DNA of 64,000 bases from Shewanella halotolerans (GCF_019457535.1 NZ_CP080417.1:1364001-1428000), one strand, 5' to 3'. Positions 15,962-25,171 are shown, counted from the stretch's first letter. Notes: generated by a model from the sequence alone, not told the origin. Made by a program: numbers and translations.

Positions 15962-16546
15962 ATGGCGAGAAGTTGTAATTTTGATAGGCAGGAGAAGCTG
16001 GTAGAGGCGATGGAGCTCTTCTGGCAGAAGGGCTATGCCGACACCTCGGTGGCGGATCTGGTGGATCACCTTAAGATCAACCGCTTTAGTCTGTATAACA
16101 GCTTCGGTGACAAGCTGAGTCTGTATCGTGAGGCGCTGGGCTACTACTTCGATAACCATGCCATGCCCAATCTCACGCCCCTGTTTGCCGAGACGGCTGG
16201 CCTAGATGAGTTGGTGACCTATCTGGAGGAGTTTATCGTCAGGCAGTCTAACCAGCCCTTCGGCTGCTTCTTGCAAAATGCCGTGCTGGAAAAATACCTA
16301 AGCGATGAGGTGGTGCAGGGGATCTGTACTCGCCTGTTTGACGAGCTGCATCAGACCTTCGAGCGGGTGCTGCAAGGGGCGCAGCAACGCGGTGAGTTGT
16401 CGGCAGGTGTCCAATGTGCGCAGCTGGCAAGCTTTCTGGTGATGCAGATGCAGGGAATACGTGTGCTGGGCAAGGCGAGACAGCAGGCGCGTATCGCTCA
16501 GGCCCGTGAGGTGCTTATGGGTTATCTTAAATCGCTAGCTGCTTAA
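15962..16546 (+). CDS. TetR-family transcriptional regulator
   Basis: A 194-residue repressor. The N-terminal HTH reads AMELFWQKGYADTSVADLVDHL with recognition segment INRFSLYNSFGDKLSLY, very typical of TetR proteins. The C-terminal ligand domain has FGCFLQNAVLEKYLSDEV as in the AcrR/NemR-type subgroup, with Cys near residue 100 that could sense electrophiles. It is divergent from the GST gene, and a terminator follows at 16621. Likely role: repress itself and the GST until an electrophile is bound. Confidence 0.88.
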   Translation: MARSCNFDRQEKLVEAMELFWQKGYADTSVADLVDHLKINRFSLYNSFGDKLSLYREALGYYFDNHAMPNLTPLFAETAGLDELVTYLEEFIVRQSNQPFGCFLQNAVLEKYLSDEVVQGICTRLFDELHQTFERVLQGAQQRGELSAGVQCAQLASFLVMQMQGIRVLGKARQQARIAQAREVLMGYLKSLAA

Positions 16547-16620
16547 GTTGCTCGCTAACTAGTTTGTTTAAGGCGCTCGAATCAAGGCCTTACTAATGCT
16601 TTATCTCTGACGCTTCTAGT

Positions 16621-16650
16621 GCCTGTCGCCTAAAGGACGACAGGCTTTTT
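16621..16650 (+). terminator. Rho-independent terminator after the TetR gene
   Basis: GCCTGTCG and CGACAGGC form an 8-bp stem around a 9-nt loop, followed by a T run. It ends the TetR transcript just before the convergent SPFH gene. Confidence 0.85.
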
Positions 16651-16664
16651 GGGTTCCGTTACTG

Positions 16665-17537
16665 CTATTTGGCGCCCTTTATCAGAGGGATGCCGTTAGT
16701 GCCGACCGGAATGTAGACGGTAGTGTGGTTGGGCGAGTCGGCCATCTTCAGCTGGGCGTTAATCGCCTCGTGCTGTAGGTAGTTGGGGGTCAGGGTCTCA
16801 TTGATGATCTTCTGCGCCTGGGCGATACCCTTGGCCTCTTCGATGCGGATCTCCGCATCCTTCTGGGCGATCTCCTTCTGGGTCTCTTTTTCCGACAACA
16901 GCTGCTGGGCAGCGAGTTTCTTCTCGACCGCGATAGCGACTATGTCGGGATAGTTGATGTTACCCACGATCACATTGTTGAGCTGAAAAGGTGATGTCTT
17001 GAGGTAATCCTTGAGCTTGACCGACACCGCCTGGGCGATCTCCGAGCGGTTCTCTTTGAGCGCCACGCTGTCGTAGCGCTGCACTTCGTCGCGCACATAG
17101 GTGCGGAAGGTCTCGCGCACGAAGCGCACATACCAGTTCTCGGCGCCATATTGTTCGACTACCTCTTTCACCGTGCCCGACTTGATGGCGATCACCGCGT
17201 GGAAGTTGAAGCTGATGTTGAGATCGTCCTTGGCGAGGATCTTAAAGTTTTCCGTGTAGGTGTTGGGACGCATATCGATGTTGATCACCTCGTTGCGCCA
17301 CAGGGAGACACCATAGTTGCTGGGGCCTATGAGGGTGCCGCGATAGCCGCCCGCGCCGAAGATGCGTGGCTTCTCAAACACATAACCCTCTTCCCCCGCC
17401 GGGGTGTTGGGGTTGGTGCAACCCGTTAGGCCAGTGGCCAGCGGCAGTACGACCAAGAGTGGTGCGATAAATTTCAGACGGCCGAGTCCGCTTAGGCGTG
17501 GGCCGAAAGTCTTGTTGGTTTTACGATTAAACATCAA
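16665..17537 (-). CDS. SPFH/band 7 (prohibitin-like) lipoprotein
   Basis: 290 residues. The N-terminus has a hydrophobic stretch ending in the lipobox LTGC near residue 40, so it is predicted to be lipidated instead of spanning the membrane as usual SPFH proteins do. An SPFH core follows (YGVSLWRNEVINIDMRP..., NISFNFHAVIAI, YVRDEVQRYD). A heptad-rich coiled coil (AAQQLLSEKETQKEIAQKDA...) and the tail VPVGTNGIPLI-like close the protein. SPFH proteins form ring-shaped scaffolds that control proteases and membrane domains. It sits 9 bp downstream of the DUF2461 gene, so the two are probably co-transcribed. Confidence 0.82.
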   Translation of the reverse strand: MMFNRKTNKTFGPRLSGLGRLKFIAPLLVVLPLATGLTGCTNPNTPAGEEGYVFEKPRIFGAGGYRGTLIGPSNYGVSLWRNEVINIDMRPNTYTENFKILAKDDLNISFNFHAVIAIKSGTVKEVVEQYGAENWYVRFVRETFRTYVRDEVQRYDSVALKENRSEIAQAVSVKLKDYLKTSPFQLNNVIVGNINYPDIVAIAVEKKLAAQQLLSEKETQKEIAQKDAEIRIEEAKGIAQAQKIINETLTPNYLQHEAINAQLKMADSPNHTTVYIPVGTNGIPLIKGAK

Positions 17538-17546
17538 AAATCCTTT

Positions 17547-18245
17547 TTAATAATCAAGATCCAGGGCGAAGCAGAGGTAGCCCATGAGTTTGTTGACCTG
17601 GTTAAACTGTGCGGCGCACCAGGTGTCGAAATCTTTGGCAAACAGCTGCTGAGTGTCGAGCGGCTTGATGGCGATAAAGTCTTTACGCTTGAGCTCGTCT
17701 AACATGGGGTGATGCTTGTCATAGCCCTTGGGCGGTCGCTGCAGGCTGTCACCCTCCATGGCAAATCCGGCGGCGCTTAGCTGCTTGAGCGCCTGTTTGT
17801 AGGCATTGGGGTTATCGTCGATGCAGCTGCGGATCTGGCTCAGCGCCTTGCTGTCAGGATGCCAGATCCCGGCGCCGAGAAAGCAGCCGTCGTTGGCGAT
17901 ATGCAGGTAGAGCCCGGGAGCGTGCACATCTTTGCCCTGAAAATGGCGAAACTGAATGCCCACGTTGACCTTGTAGGGAGTCTTATCGCTACTGAAACGG
18001 GCATCGCGTTGGGGGCGCATCAGGCTGCCGCCGACCTTCTTGGGCACGGCCGTGAGGCGCGGCGAGAGCTGCTGGATATGGGGCGCCATGGCGCCGATAA
18101 AGTTAAGCGCCGGGGTGCGAACCTTGGCCTCATACTCGGCCTGGTGGGCCTTGAACCAGTCACGCTCGTTGTTGCTGGCCAATTTGGCGAGAAACTCGAG
18201 ACAGTCCGGGCCGAAAAGCGCTTCCTTGGTGGCAGGTGTGGTCAT
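17547..18245 (-). CDS. DUF2461 (TIGR02453) family protein
   Basis: 232 residues with the family hallmarks: FLAKLASNNERDWFKAHQAEYE near the N-terminus, RPQRDARFSSDKTPYKVNVG in the middle and GAGIWHPDSKAL after. The family is widespread and its function is unknown. The gene ends 9 bp before the SPFH lipoprotein gene and reads into it. A direct partnership is only a guess from this adjacency. Confidence 0.9.
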   Translation of the reverse strand: MTTPATKEALFGPDCLEFLAKLASNNERDWFKAHQAEYEAKVRTPALNFIGAMAPHIQQLSPRLTAVPKKVGGSLMRPQRDARFSSDKTPYKVNVGIQFRHFQGKDVHAPGLYLHIANDGCFLGAGIWHPDSKALSQIRSCIDDNPNAYKQALKQLSAAGFAMEGDSLQRPPKGYDKHHPMLDELKRKDFIAIKPLDTQQLFAKDFDTWCAAQFNQVNKLMGYLCFALDLDY

Positions 18246-18426
18246 AATCTATCTACTTAAAATCTATCTATTTAAAATCAATGTATTGAAGTATTGAATA
18301 AATTACCATAAGAGATCCCCGGAGTGTTAATGCCGCTTGCTATGGGATAAGGTCACTCGTTATAAAGCGCGATAGCTATGCTATAGTGCTCGCAGCCATG
18401 ATTGACTGTGATGACAGGAAGAAGAG

Positions 18427-18879
18427 ATGAAAATTTGGGTCGATGCCGATGCCTGCCCAGGCGTGATTAAAGAGATACTGTTTCGCGCTGCCGATCGCGC
18501 CGAGATTGCCGTGACCTTAGTGGCCAACCACGCCATGCGGATCCCGCCATCGCGTTTTATTCAGCTGGTGACTGTCTCCTCTGGGTTTGACGTGGCCGAT
18601 AATGAGATAGTGCGGCGCGCGGCGCCTGGCGATCTGGTGATCACCGCCGATATTCCACTGGCCTCAGAGGTGATCGACAAGGGCGCCCTGGCGCTGAACC
18701 CTAGGGGCGAGCTGTATACCGAGCATAACATCAAGTCTATTCTCAACATGCGCGACTTCATGGACACCATGCGTGCCAGCGGCGTGCAGACCGGCGGCCC
18801 GGCGGCCATAGGCCAGAGCGAGAAACAGGCCTTCGGCAATCAGCTGGATCGCCTGATCACTAAATATCACAAGCGTTAA
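18427..18879 (+). CDS. YaiI/YqxD family protein (DUF188, PIN-like)
   Basis: 150 residues beginning MKIWVDADACPGVIKEI, the invariant acidic opening of the family. DVADNEIVRRAAPGDLVITADIPLA supplies further acidic residues resembling a PIN/NYN nuclease metal site. LNPRGELYTEHNIKSIL and GGPAAIGQSEKQAFGNQLDRL complete the full-length family pattern. The biochemical function is not established. It is monocistronic with a terminator at 18931. Confidence 0.92.
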   Translation: MKIWVDADACPGVIKEILFRAADRAEIAVTLVANHAMRIPPSRFIQLVTVSSGFDVADNEIVRRAAPGDLVITADIPLASEVIDKGALALNPRGELYTEHNIKSILNMRDFMDTMRASGVQTGGPAAIGQSEKQAFGNQLDRLITKYHKR

Positions 18880-18930
18880 GCAGCTTAAGCTATTTAGCCC
18901 TAGTTTTAACTGCCGTCCGTCAATTAATGA

Positions 18931-18952
18931 GCGCCAATCTGGCGCTTTTTTT
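18931..18952 (+). terminator. Rho-independent terminator after yaiI-like gene
   Basis: GCGCC-AATCT-GGCGC followed by seven T. Confidence 0.85.
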
Positions 18953-19019
18953 ATGCTCGAAAGTTAGTGCTTGCTGACGCCAAAGTACCTGTCTGAGTGG
19001 GATAGGCGTTGTCGACCTG

Positions 19020-19035
19020 TGTGGCACACCTCACA
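19020..19035. promoter_or_regulatory. CRP-like site upstream of psuK
   Basis: TGTGG-CACACC-TCACA matches the TGTGA-N6-TCACA consensus at 9 of 10 positions. It lies about 190 bp before psuK, in a 345-bp gap that otherwise shows only AT-rich promoter-like sequence near 19130-19150. CRP control of a ribonucleoside catabolic operon would be sensible but is inferred. Confidence 0.4.
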
Positions 19036-19224
19036 TAACCACTTGATTCCGATTTTGTTTACCTTGCGCTCGCTGGCGAAATCGATTAACGTAAAACAAA
19101 AGTTTGGTGTGCAAACATTTGTTTGTCTCTTTATATTTGCTTGCTATAGCTTTGCATAGCCAGACAGTACCGATGCAGACACTACACATGCACACATTAC
19201 CTATTGCTTAGTGAGATCGCCTAA

Positions 19225-20316
19225 ATGACGGAACGTGAATTAGAAATCTTAGCACTACTCAAGCAAGACCCTTTGATCCCCCAGCAGGAGCTGGCCGACC
19301 GTTTAGGGATCAGCCGCTCCGCCGTGGCGGGGCATATCATGAATCTCACCAACAAGGGGGTGATTCGTGGCAAGGGCTATATCCTGGCCGAAGCCAAGTA
19401 TGCCATGGTGATCGGCGGCGCCAACATGGATATTCTCGGTCGTCCGGCGTCTAGCCTGCGGGTGGGGGATTCCAACCCGGGGAGCGTCAGCTGCAGCCCA
19501 GGTGGGGTGGGGCGTAACATCGCCGAGAATCTGTCCCGTTTGGGCTCGGATACCCGCCTGATGACCGCCGTGGGCAAAGATGCCTATGGTCAGCAGATCG
19601 TCGAGCACTGTCAGCGCGCCGGCATCGACATGAAACCCAGCCTGCAGCTAAGCGATGGCGTGACCTCCACCTACCTCTCTGTGCTTGATGGCGACAGCGA
19701 CATGCATGTGGCGATCAATGACATGGCGATTCTGGAGCGTCTAGGGGTCGAGCAGCTCAAGAGCCAGCAGGAGATGCTCAAGCGCGCCAGCCTGGCGATT
19801 ATCGACGCCAATCTGTCCGAGGCCGCCTTGGCCTACCTGCTCAGTAACTTCGCCGACATTCCGCTGTTTGTCGATACCGTCTCCTGCGCCAAGGCGGAGA
19901 AGATCAAGCCCTATCTCAGCGCCGTGCATACCCTCAAGCCGAACCTTAAAGAGGCCGAGCAGCTCTCTGGGATCTCCATCGCCAACTATGGTGAGCTGCC
20001 AGTGCTGGCGAACTGGTTCCACGAGCAGGGGGTTAAGCGCGTCTTCCTGAGCCTGGGCATCGACGGTGTCTTCTACAGCGATGGTGAGGAGCAGGCCCAT
20101 ATTCCGGCCATTCCGGTGGAGATGGTCAACGCCAACGGCGCCGGCGATGCTTTCCTGGCGGGCCTGGCCCACGGCTTTATTCAAGGCTGGTCGACCCGTC
20201 AGTCGACCGAGTTTGCCATGGCGGCGGCGGTGGTCGCCCTGTCGGATCTGGCAACGATCAACCCTAACATGTCTGAAATATCAGTTAACCGAGTTATCAA
20301 GGAGTCTCTATGTTAG
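19225..20316 (+). CDS. psuK: Pseudouridine kinase with N-terminal HTH (PfkB family)
   Basis: 363 residues. It phosphorylates pseudouridine to pseudouridine 5'-phosphate. Residues 1-55 form a winged helix (TERELEILALLKQDPLIPQQ, recognition helix ISRSAVAGHIMNL). The PfkB kinase domain has the glycine-rich SCSPGGVGRNIAENL and the C-terminal signature NANGAGDAFLAGLAHG with catalytic Asp. The function is assigned mainly because psuG follows with a 7-bp overlap. The HTH fusion suggests self-regulation, as in YeiI-like proteins; E. coli PsuK lacks it. Confidence 0.88.
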   Translation: MTERELEILALLKQDPLIPQQELADRLGISRSAVAGHIMNLTNKGVIRGKGYILAEAKYAMVIGGANMDILGRPASSLRVGDSNPGSVSCSPGGVGRNIAENLSRLGSDTRLMTAVGKDAYGQQIVEHCQRAGIDMKPSLQLSDGVTSTYLSVLDGDSDMHVAINDMAILERLGVEQLKSQQEMLKRASLAIIDANLSEAALAYLLSNFADIPLFVDTVSCAKAEKIKPYLSAVHTLKPNLKEAEQLSGISIANYGELPVLANWFHEQGVKRVFLSLGIDGVFYSDGEEQAHIPAIPVEMVNANGAGDAFLAGLAHGFIQGWSTRQSTEFAMAAAVVALSDLATINPNMSEISVNRVIKESLC

Positions 20317-21224
20317 CGCAGTACCTAGATATCAACCCAGAAGTGAAAGCGGCATTGGATGCCGGTCGTCCCGTGGTGGCACTGGAGTCGACCATCATCT
20401 CTCACGGTATGCCTTACCCGCAAAACGTCGAGACCGCCCTCAAGGTGGAGCAGATCATTCGTGATAACGGCGCGGTTCCTGCGACCATCGCCATCCTCAA
20501 GGGACGCCTCAAAGTCGGCATGACTCACGATGAGATCGAGTATCTGGGTAAGGCGGGTCAGGCGGTGATCAAGACCAGCCGCCGCGACATTCCCTTCATC
20601 GTGGCTAAGCAGGCCGATGGCGCGACCACGGTTGCGTCTACCATGATCCTGGCGGCGATGGCAGGCATTAAGGTGTTTGCGACCGGCGGTATCGGCGGCG
20701 TGCATCGTGGTGCCCAGCAGACTTTCGATATTTCTGCCGACCTGCAGGAGCTAGCCAACACAGATGTGGCCGTAGTCTGCGCCGGTGCCAAGTCGATTCT
20801 GGATATCGGTCTGACCCTGGAATACTTAGAGACCCAAGGCGTGCCGGTAGTAGGTTATGAAACCGAGACGCTACCCGCCTTCTACACCCGTGAGAGCGAC
20901 TTCGGTGTCGACTATCGTCTGGATACCCCTAAGCAGGTGGCCGATGCCATGACGGCCAAGTGGCAGATGGGCCTCAAGGGCGGCGTGGTGGTCGCTAACC
21001 CTATCCCGGCCGAATATGCCCTGGATAAGGCGATGATCGATCAAGTGATTAAAGATGCGGTGGCCGAGATGGATGCCAAGGGGATCTCAGGTAAGGCATC
21101 GACGCCTTTCTTGTTGGCCAAGGTCGCCGAGAAGACCGAAGGCAGCAGCCTGGCCGCCAACATCCAGCTGGTATTTAACAATGCTAAGCTGGCGGCGAAA
21201 ATCGCCAGTGAATACAGCCGTTAA
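20310..21224 (+). CDS. psuG: Pseudouridine-5'-phosphate glycosidase
   Basis: A 304-residue manganese-dependent lyase that splits pseudouridine 5'-phosphate to uracil and ribose 5-phosphate. Full-length hallmarks: ALESTIISHGMPYPQN, TIAILKGRLKVGMTHDE, TTVASTMILAAMAGIKVFATGGIGGVHRGA with catalytic Lys region, and VVCAGAKSILDIGLTLEYLET. The start ATG sits within the end of psuK and AAGGAG precedes it, so the two are translationally coupled. A strong terminator follows at 21249. Confidence 0.95.
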   Translation: MLAQYLDINPEVKAALDAGRPVVALESTIISHGMPYPQNVETALKVEQIIRDNGAVPATIAILKGRLKVGMTHDEIEYLGKAGQAVIKTSRRDIPFIVAKQADGATTVASTMILAAMAGIKVFATGGIGGVHRGAQQTFDISADLQELANTDVAVVCAGAKSILDIGLTLEYLETQGVPVVGYETETLPAFYTRESDFGVDYRLDTPKQVADAMTAKWQMGLKGGVVVANPIPAEYALDKAMIDQVIKDAVAEMDAKGISGKASTPFLLAKVAEKTEGSSLAANIQLVFNNAKLAAKIASEYSR

Positions 21225-21248
21225 GGGTAATCTGACGGTGATAAAAAA

Positions 21249-21271
21249 GAGCGCTTAGGCGCTCTTTTTTT
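21249..21271 (+). terminator. Rho-independent terminator after psuKG
   Basis: GAGCGC-TTAG-GCGCTC followed by seven T. An A run precedes the stem, so it may also work for the convergent Nudix transcript. Confidence 0.85.
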
Positions 21272-21320
21272 GTGAGTTTACGGGCGGTTTATCTTGAGAT
21301 GATTTTAATTCGTGAGCTGT

Positions 21321-21869
21321 TTAGCAAGTGAGCAGCTCATCGCGGATCAGTCTTAGCAGATAGGTCTCGCGCTCGATAGACAGGCCCTTCTTGTCGCTAT
21401 GGGCCATGGTGTGTTCGTTGTGGGTAATCGCCTCATGAATATCTATCCATACCGGGCGCATGCCGTTTTGCAGTTCATGGTGCTCGAGCCTAGTATCGCC
21501 AAGCTCTTCGCCAATGGCGCAGACAAAGCAGTAAGACTCCATCTGGACAAAATCGAATCCGGGTTTATACCAGGGGCGAAACTCCTGGTAGCGGCCGAAC
21601 TCGCTCAAGATCTCGATAGTATGGGCGCCGGTTTCCTCTTCCAGCTCCCTAAGCAGCGCCTGGCGAATATCTTCGCCCTTATCCACGCCGCCACCGGGAA
21701 TGCTGTAGTCGTGATACCGCGCCGTGTAGAGCATCAATATTTGGCTACCCCTGAGCACTATGGCGCGCGCCGCGCGGCGGATGAAGCCCTGTCCGGTTAC
21801 CTCCTCTGGCGTGGCGGCATTAAGGTCGGGATGGATAGTGGATTTCAGCAGGCGCATAAGTTGACTCAC
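21321..21869 (-). CDS. Nudix hydrolase
   Basis: 182 residues with an intact Nudix box: GGGVDKGEDIRQALLRELEE continuing ETGA, with all catalytic Glu residues. The substrate region (EFRPWYKPGFDFVQMESYCF) does not point to a specific nucleotide. The TrmK-like gene ends 33 bp upstream on the same strand and the zinc-ribbon gene precedes that, so the three probably form an operon. Confidence 0.88.
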   Translation of the reverse strand: MSQLMRLLKSTIHPDLNAATPEEVTGQGFIRRAARAIVLRGSQILMLYTARYHDYSIPGGGVDKGEDIRQALLRELEEETGAHTIEILSEFGRYQEFRPWYKPGFDFVQMESYCFVCAIGEELGDTRLEHHELQNGMRPVWIDIHEAITHNEHTMAHSDKKGLSIERETYLLRLIRDELLTC

Positions 21870-21902
21870 TTGAAGATGAAAAAGGATGCCAAAGATAACA
21901 GG

Positions 21903-22610
21903 CTAGGCGCTAAGCAAGTCCAGCTGCGCCTGATAATCTGAGATGGCGCGCTCGAGCAGCGCTTTCTGATCTAACTGACTGCCTCTGACCACCTGATGAT
22001 AGTGCTTCAACAGACGCCTTAGGTAGGCCTGCTGCAACTCAAACGGCGCCTGTGACCAGAGGTTGTCGCCAATCGCCGTGATGGGACGCTCGCCGCGGCG
22101 CGCCACATGCAAAAGCTCGTAGCAGCGCTTGTTCTCGCTGATGAGTCTCTCATCGATCAGATTGAGCGCCATGGCACTTAGCCTGTCTCTGAGCAGATAG
22201 GTGTGATGCACGGGGCAGAGGAGAAACTCTATGCTTTGCCCGAGGGCGTCGGCGCAGGCTTGAATCGCGCTCACCAGCTCGCCGGTCAGCTCGCCGCCGA
22301 CCCCTGCGATGATCACCAGCTGCGGCGTGTTGCTCGGATAGTCTGCCAGCGGCAGCTTGGCCACATCCGTGCAGTGCACCCGCCATTGAGGGCTGGTGGC
22401 ATCTTGGTTTAGTGGGAAGAAGCGCTCGAGTTTATCTTGCAGGGTCTGCATGATGCCAGGCACGATATCGACAAAATGCAGGGTACCGGCCACCTGTTTG
22501 TTAAGCAGGGCGGCGCCGAGCAGGCCGTGATCGCAGCAGCAGTCCCAGATATGGGCGTAGTGGCCATCGACCATGTCTTGCAGGTGAGAGAGGCGTTGAC
22601 TGAGTTTCAA
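21903..22610 (-). CDS. TrmK-family tRNA (adenine-N1) methyltransferase-like protein
   Basis: 235 residues. It begins LSQRLSHLQDMVDGHYAHIWDCCCDHG; SAM-binding DCCCDHGLLGAALL is followed by LHFVDIVPGIM, and VIIAGVGGELTGELV is the family-specific motif of the TrmK/DUF633 class. TrmK methylates A22 of tRNA in Gram-positive bacteria; the gammaproteobacterial homologues are less studied. Three consecutive Cys at the SAM motif are an unusual detail. Likely operon with the zinc-ribbon and Nudix genes. Confidence 0.85.
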   Translation of the reverse strand: MKLSQRLSHLQDMVDGHYAHIWDCCCDHGLLGAALLNKQVAGTLHFVDIVPGIMQTLQDKLERFFPLNQDATSPQWRVHCTDVAKLPLADYPSNTPQLVIIAGVGGELTGELVSAIQACADALGQSIEFLLCPVHHTYLLRDRLSAMALNLIDERLISENKRCYELLHVARRGERPITAIGDNLWSQAPFELQQAYLRRLLKHYHQVVRGSQLDQKALLERAISDYQAQLDLLSA

Positions 22611-22691
22611 AGGGGAGGCTCGTCACCGGGAATGGCGGTTGTATCGACATTGCCGGTGTTTAATGGGTTGCTTGGTCTAGGGTGTCAAAAG

Positions 22692-22940
22692 TTAAAGCAG
22701 ATCGATTTCCAGCTCGATATCCGTACAACCCTTCTTACAAAACACGCCGTAATGGCCTGTCTGCGCCTTCTCGGTGGGCACGATCAGCTGCAGTGGTTGT
22801 TTACATTTTTGGCAATCGACTCTGTTGCCCTTAAATAGCCGCTTGATCAGATTCTTCTGCTCGTTAAAGGAGGCGGCCGTGCTCTTGTTGATGGCCGAGA
22901 AGTCTACTGCTTGGTTTGCTGGCGTGGCGTTGTCTGTCAT
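22692..22940 (-). CDS. Small zinc-ribbon protein, unknown function
   Basis: 82 residues from ATG 22940; the frame extends upstream to 23000 but without a better start. CQKC in the middle and FCKKGC near the end form a four-Cys zinc-ribbon. The N-terminal half is polar and helical (NEQKNLIKRLFKGNRV). It may bind nucleic acid or protein; no family is recognised. It precedes the methyltransferase gene by about 80 bp on the same strand. Confidence 0.7.
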   Translation of the reverse strand: MTDNATPANQAVDFSAINKSTAASFNEQKNLIKRLFKGNRVDCQKCKQPLQLIVPTEKAQTGHYGVFCKKGCTDIELEIDLL

Positions 22941-23318
22941 CGTCAATGTCGTTAATAGTGGCAAATGAAGCCCTAGTATACCAGCCTTGGTGCGTTGCAA
23001 CAGCGCTTTTACCAGCCGACAAGCCGGGATCTGTATTGCAAAGCGTCTTGCCTGATGATCGCAAAGCGTCTTGTCTGGCAGCGCGATAAGTCAGCCAGCG
23101 AATTCCACTCCCGAGTAAAATGTACGCTCGTGCAACATATGTTTATTTTTTGTTAATACCTTGTTGCTATCAAGTTGGTGTGATAGCTTGTGCCTTGTTG
23201 TGTGGTAGTAAATGCCAAATCAGGTCGCAATTGAAGAGAGATATACCGCGGCATTTGCTATTCAGGGAAGTTCTAATAAAAAGACTCTTAACAAAATAAA
23301 TATAATGGAGAGACCTCT
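22941..23318. other. Intergenic region before the subtilase gene
   Basis: 378 bp without a credible gene. The second half is AT-rich and carries the subtilase promoter and leader; ATGGAGAGACC supplies the ribosome site of the protease. No operator is recognised. Confidence 0.5.
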
Positions 23319-25148
23319 ATGAAGTTAACTAAGTTGGCAAGTGCGGTAATGGCATTAAGTGTTGGCCTATCAACTCAGGCATTTGCCGATGATGATCGTT
23401 ACATCATCCAGGTAGACAATGGCAGTAAGGGTGTCGTTAAGGCACTGGCTAAGCAGTTAGGCGCACAGATCCATGTCGATGGTGAAGGCTTTATCGCTGC
23501 AACCTTTGCGGGCAAAGATTTGGCCCAAGTAAAGGGACTGTTAAACAACCCACACGTTAAATTGGTCGAGGCGGACCAGCGTCGTCATCTGATGAGCTTT
23601 AGCGATGATGCGGGCAACCCAATGACGCAGCAGGTAACACCTTACGCTGTGTATCAATCACAGGCTGATCAGCTGACTTTCAACGCCGCAGCCGGCATGA
23701 AGGTTTGTATCATCGACTCGGGTCTTGACGCGTCTAACCCAGATTTCGAATGGAACAAGATCACTGGTGACAACGATTCGGGTACAGGCAACTGGAACGT
23801 CAACGGCGGCCCACACGGTACTCACGTTGCCGGTACTATCGGTGCAGCTGACAATAATGTTGGTGTGATCGGTATGGCGCCTGGCGTCGACATGCACATC
23901 ATCAAGGTATTCAACGCTGAAGGATGGGGTTACTCATCTGATCTGGCCCACGCCACTAACCTGTGTAGCGCGGCCGGTGCCAACATCATCAGCATGAGCT
24001 TAGGTGGCGGCGGAGCTAACTCTACCGAATCTAACGCTTTCCAAGCCTTCGTCGATGCAGGCGGTCTGGTGGTTGCCGCTGCGGGTAACGATGGTAACAA
24101 CGTACGTTCATACCCAGCGGGTTACCCATCGGTCATGATGGTGGGCGCGAACGATGCAAACAACAACATCGCCGATTTCTCTCAGTTCCCATCTTGTACT
24201 TCGGGTCGTGGTCCTAAGGCGACTTCAGACGAGACTATCTGCGTGGAAGTGACTGCCGGTGGTGTGGACACACTATCAACTTACCCAGCAGGCATGGCGA
24301 CTGCGTCTAACCTGACCGCGGACGGCGCTTCATTTGCCAGCAGCGCGATGGAAAACTCAGGCACAGTTTCAGGCAACACCTATTACATGGGCACTGCCGA
24401 AGCGACCGATGCTGGCGCTAACGGTAACATCTGTGTGATCGACCGCGGCGTGATCTCTTTCCACGACAAGGTCGCTAATTGTGAAAGTTCGGGTGGTGTC
24501 GGTGCGATCATCATCAACAACGAACCTGGCATGCTTTACGGTACCCTAGGTGACACCAATACTACCTCTATCCCAGCAGTAGGTACTGCACAGGAAGATC
24601 GCGCGGCGCTGCTTGCGGCGAGCACTGCAACGGTAGATATCGGCACTGCCGACTACGGCTTCATGAGCGGTACTTCTATGGCGACACCTGCGGTATCTGG
24701 TATTGCGGCGCTGGTTTGGTCTAACCACAACCAGTGTACAGGTAGCGAGATCCGTGCGGCGCTGAAAGCGACTGCCATGGACAGCGGTGCACCGGGTAAA
24801 GATGAGTACTTCGGTTACGGTATCGTTCAGGCTGCGGCCGCCGATGCTTACCTGACCGCTAACGGCTGTGCCGGTGGCGACAATGGTGGCGGAAACAACG
24901 GCGGTGGTGATTTCACTCTGTCGGCTAACGGCTACAAGAACAAGGGCGTTAAGACAGTTGATCTGACCTTCTCTGGTGCCGCAGGTGCAAACGTAGATGT
25001 TTACCGTGATGGCAGCAAGCTTGCGACCACTTCGGCTAGCAGCACCTACACCGACACCATCAACACTAAGGGTGGCGGAACTTACGTTTATAAGGCTTGT
25101 GATGAAGGTACTTCTACCTGTACTGCCGAGCAGACAGTGATCTTCTAA
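23319..25148 (+). CDS. Secreted S8 subtilisin-like serine protease with PA domain
   Basis: 609 residues. Signal peptide (LASAVMALSVGLSTQAFA); inhibitor-type prodomain to about residue 90 (RYIIQVDNG...VKLVEADQRRH). Catalytic triad: Asp133 (CIIDSGLD), His166 (GPHGTHVAG) and Ser453 (GTSMATPAVSG), with oxyanion Asn in AAAGNDGN. A protease-associated domain is inserted before the Ser (NICVIDRGVISFHDKVANCESSGG...). After residue 535 a Gly/Asn-rich linker leads to a small beta domain (FTLSANGYKNKGVKTVDLTF), probably for substrate binding. It is an exported degradative protease with a strong terminator downstream. Confidence 0.95.
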   Translation: MKLTKLASAVMALSVGLSTQAFADDDRYIIQVDNGSKGVVKALAKQLGAQIHVDGEGFIAATFAGKDLAQVKGLLNNPHVKLVEADQRRHLMSFSDDAGNPMTQQVTPYAVYQSQADQLTFNAAAGMKVCIIDSGLDASNPDFEWNKITGDNDSGTGNWNVNGGPHGTHVAGTIGAADNNVGVIGMAPGVDMHIIKVFNAEGWGYSSDLAHATNLCSAAGANIISMSLGGGGANSTESNAFQAFVDAGGLVVAAAGNDGNNVRSYPAGYPSVMMVGANDANNNIADFSQFPSCTSGRGPKATSDETICVEVTAGGVDTLSTYPAGMATASNLTADGASFASSAMENSGTVSGNTYYMGTAEATDAGANGNICVIDRGVISFHDKVANCESSGGVGAIIINNEPGMLYGTLGDTNTTSIPAVGTAQEDRAALLAASTATVDIGTADYGFMSGTSMATPAVSGIAALVWSNHNQCTGSEIRAALKATAMDSGAPGKDEYFGYGIVQAAAADAYLTANGCAGGDNGGGNNGGGDFTLSANGYKNKGVKTVDLTFSGAAGANVDVYRDGSKLATTSASSTYTDTINTKGGGTYVYKACDEGTSTCTAEQTVIF

Positions 25149-25171
25149 ACAACTCCCTGAGTAACACTAAA

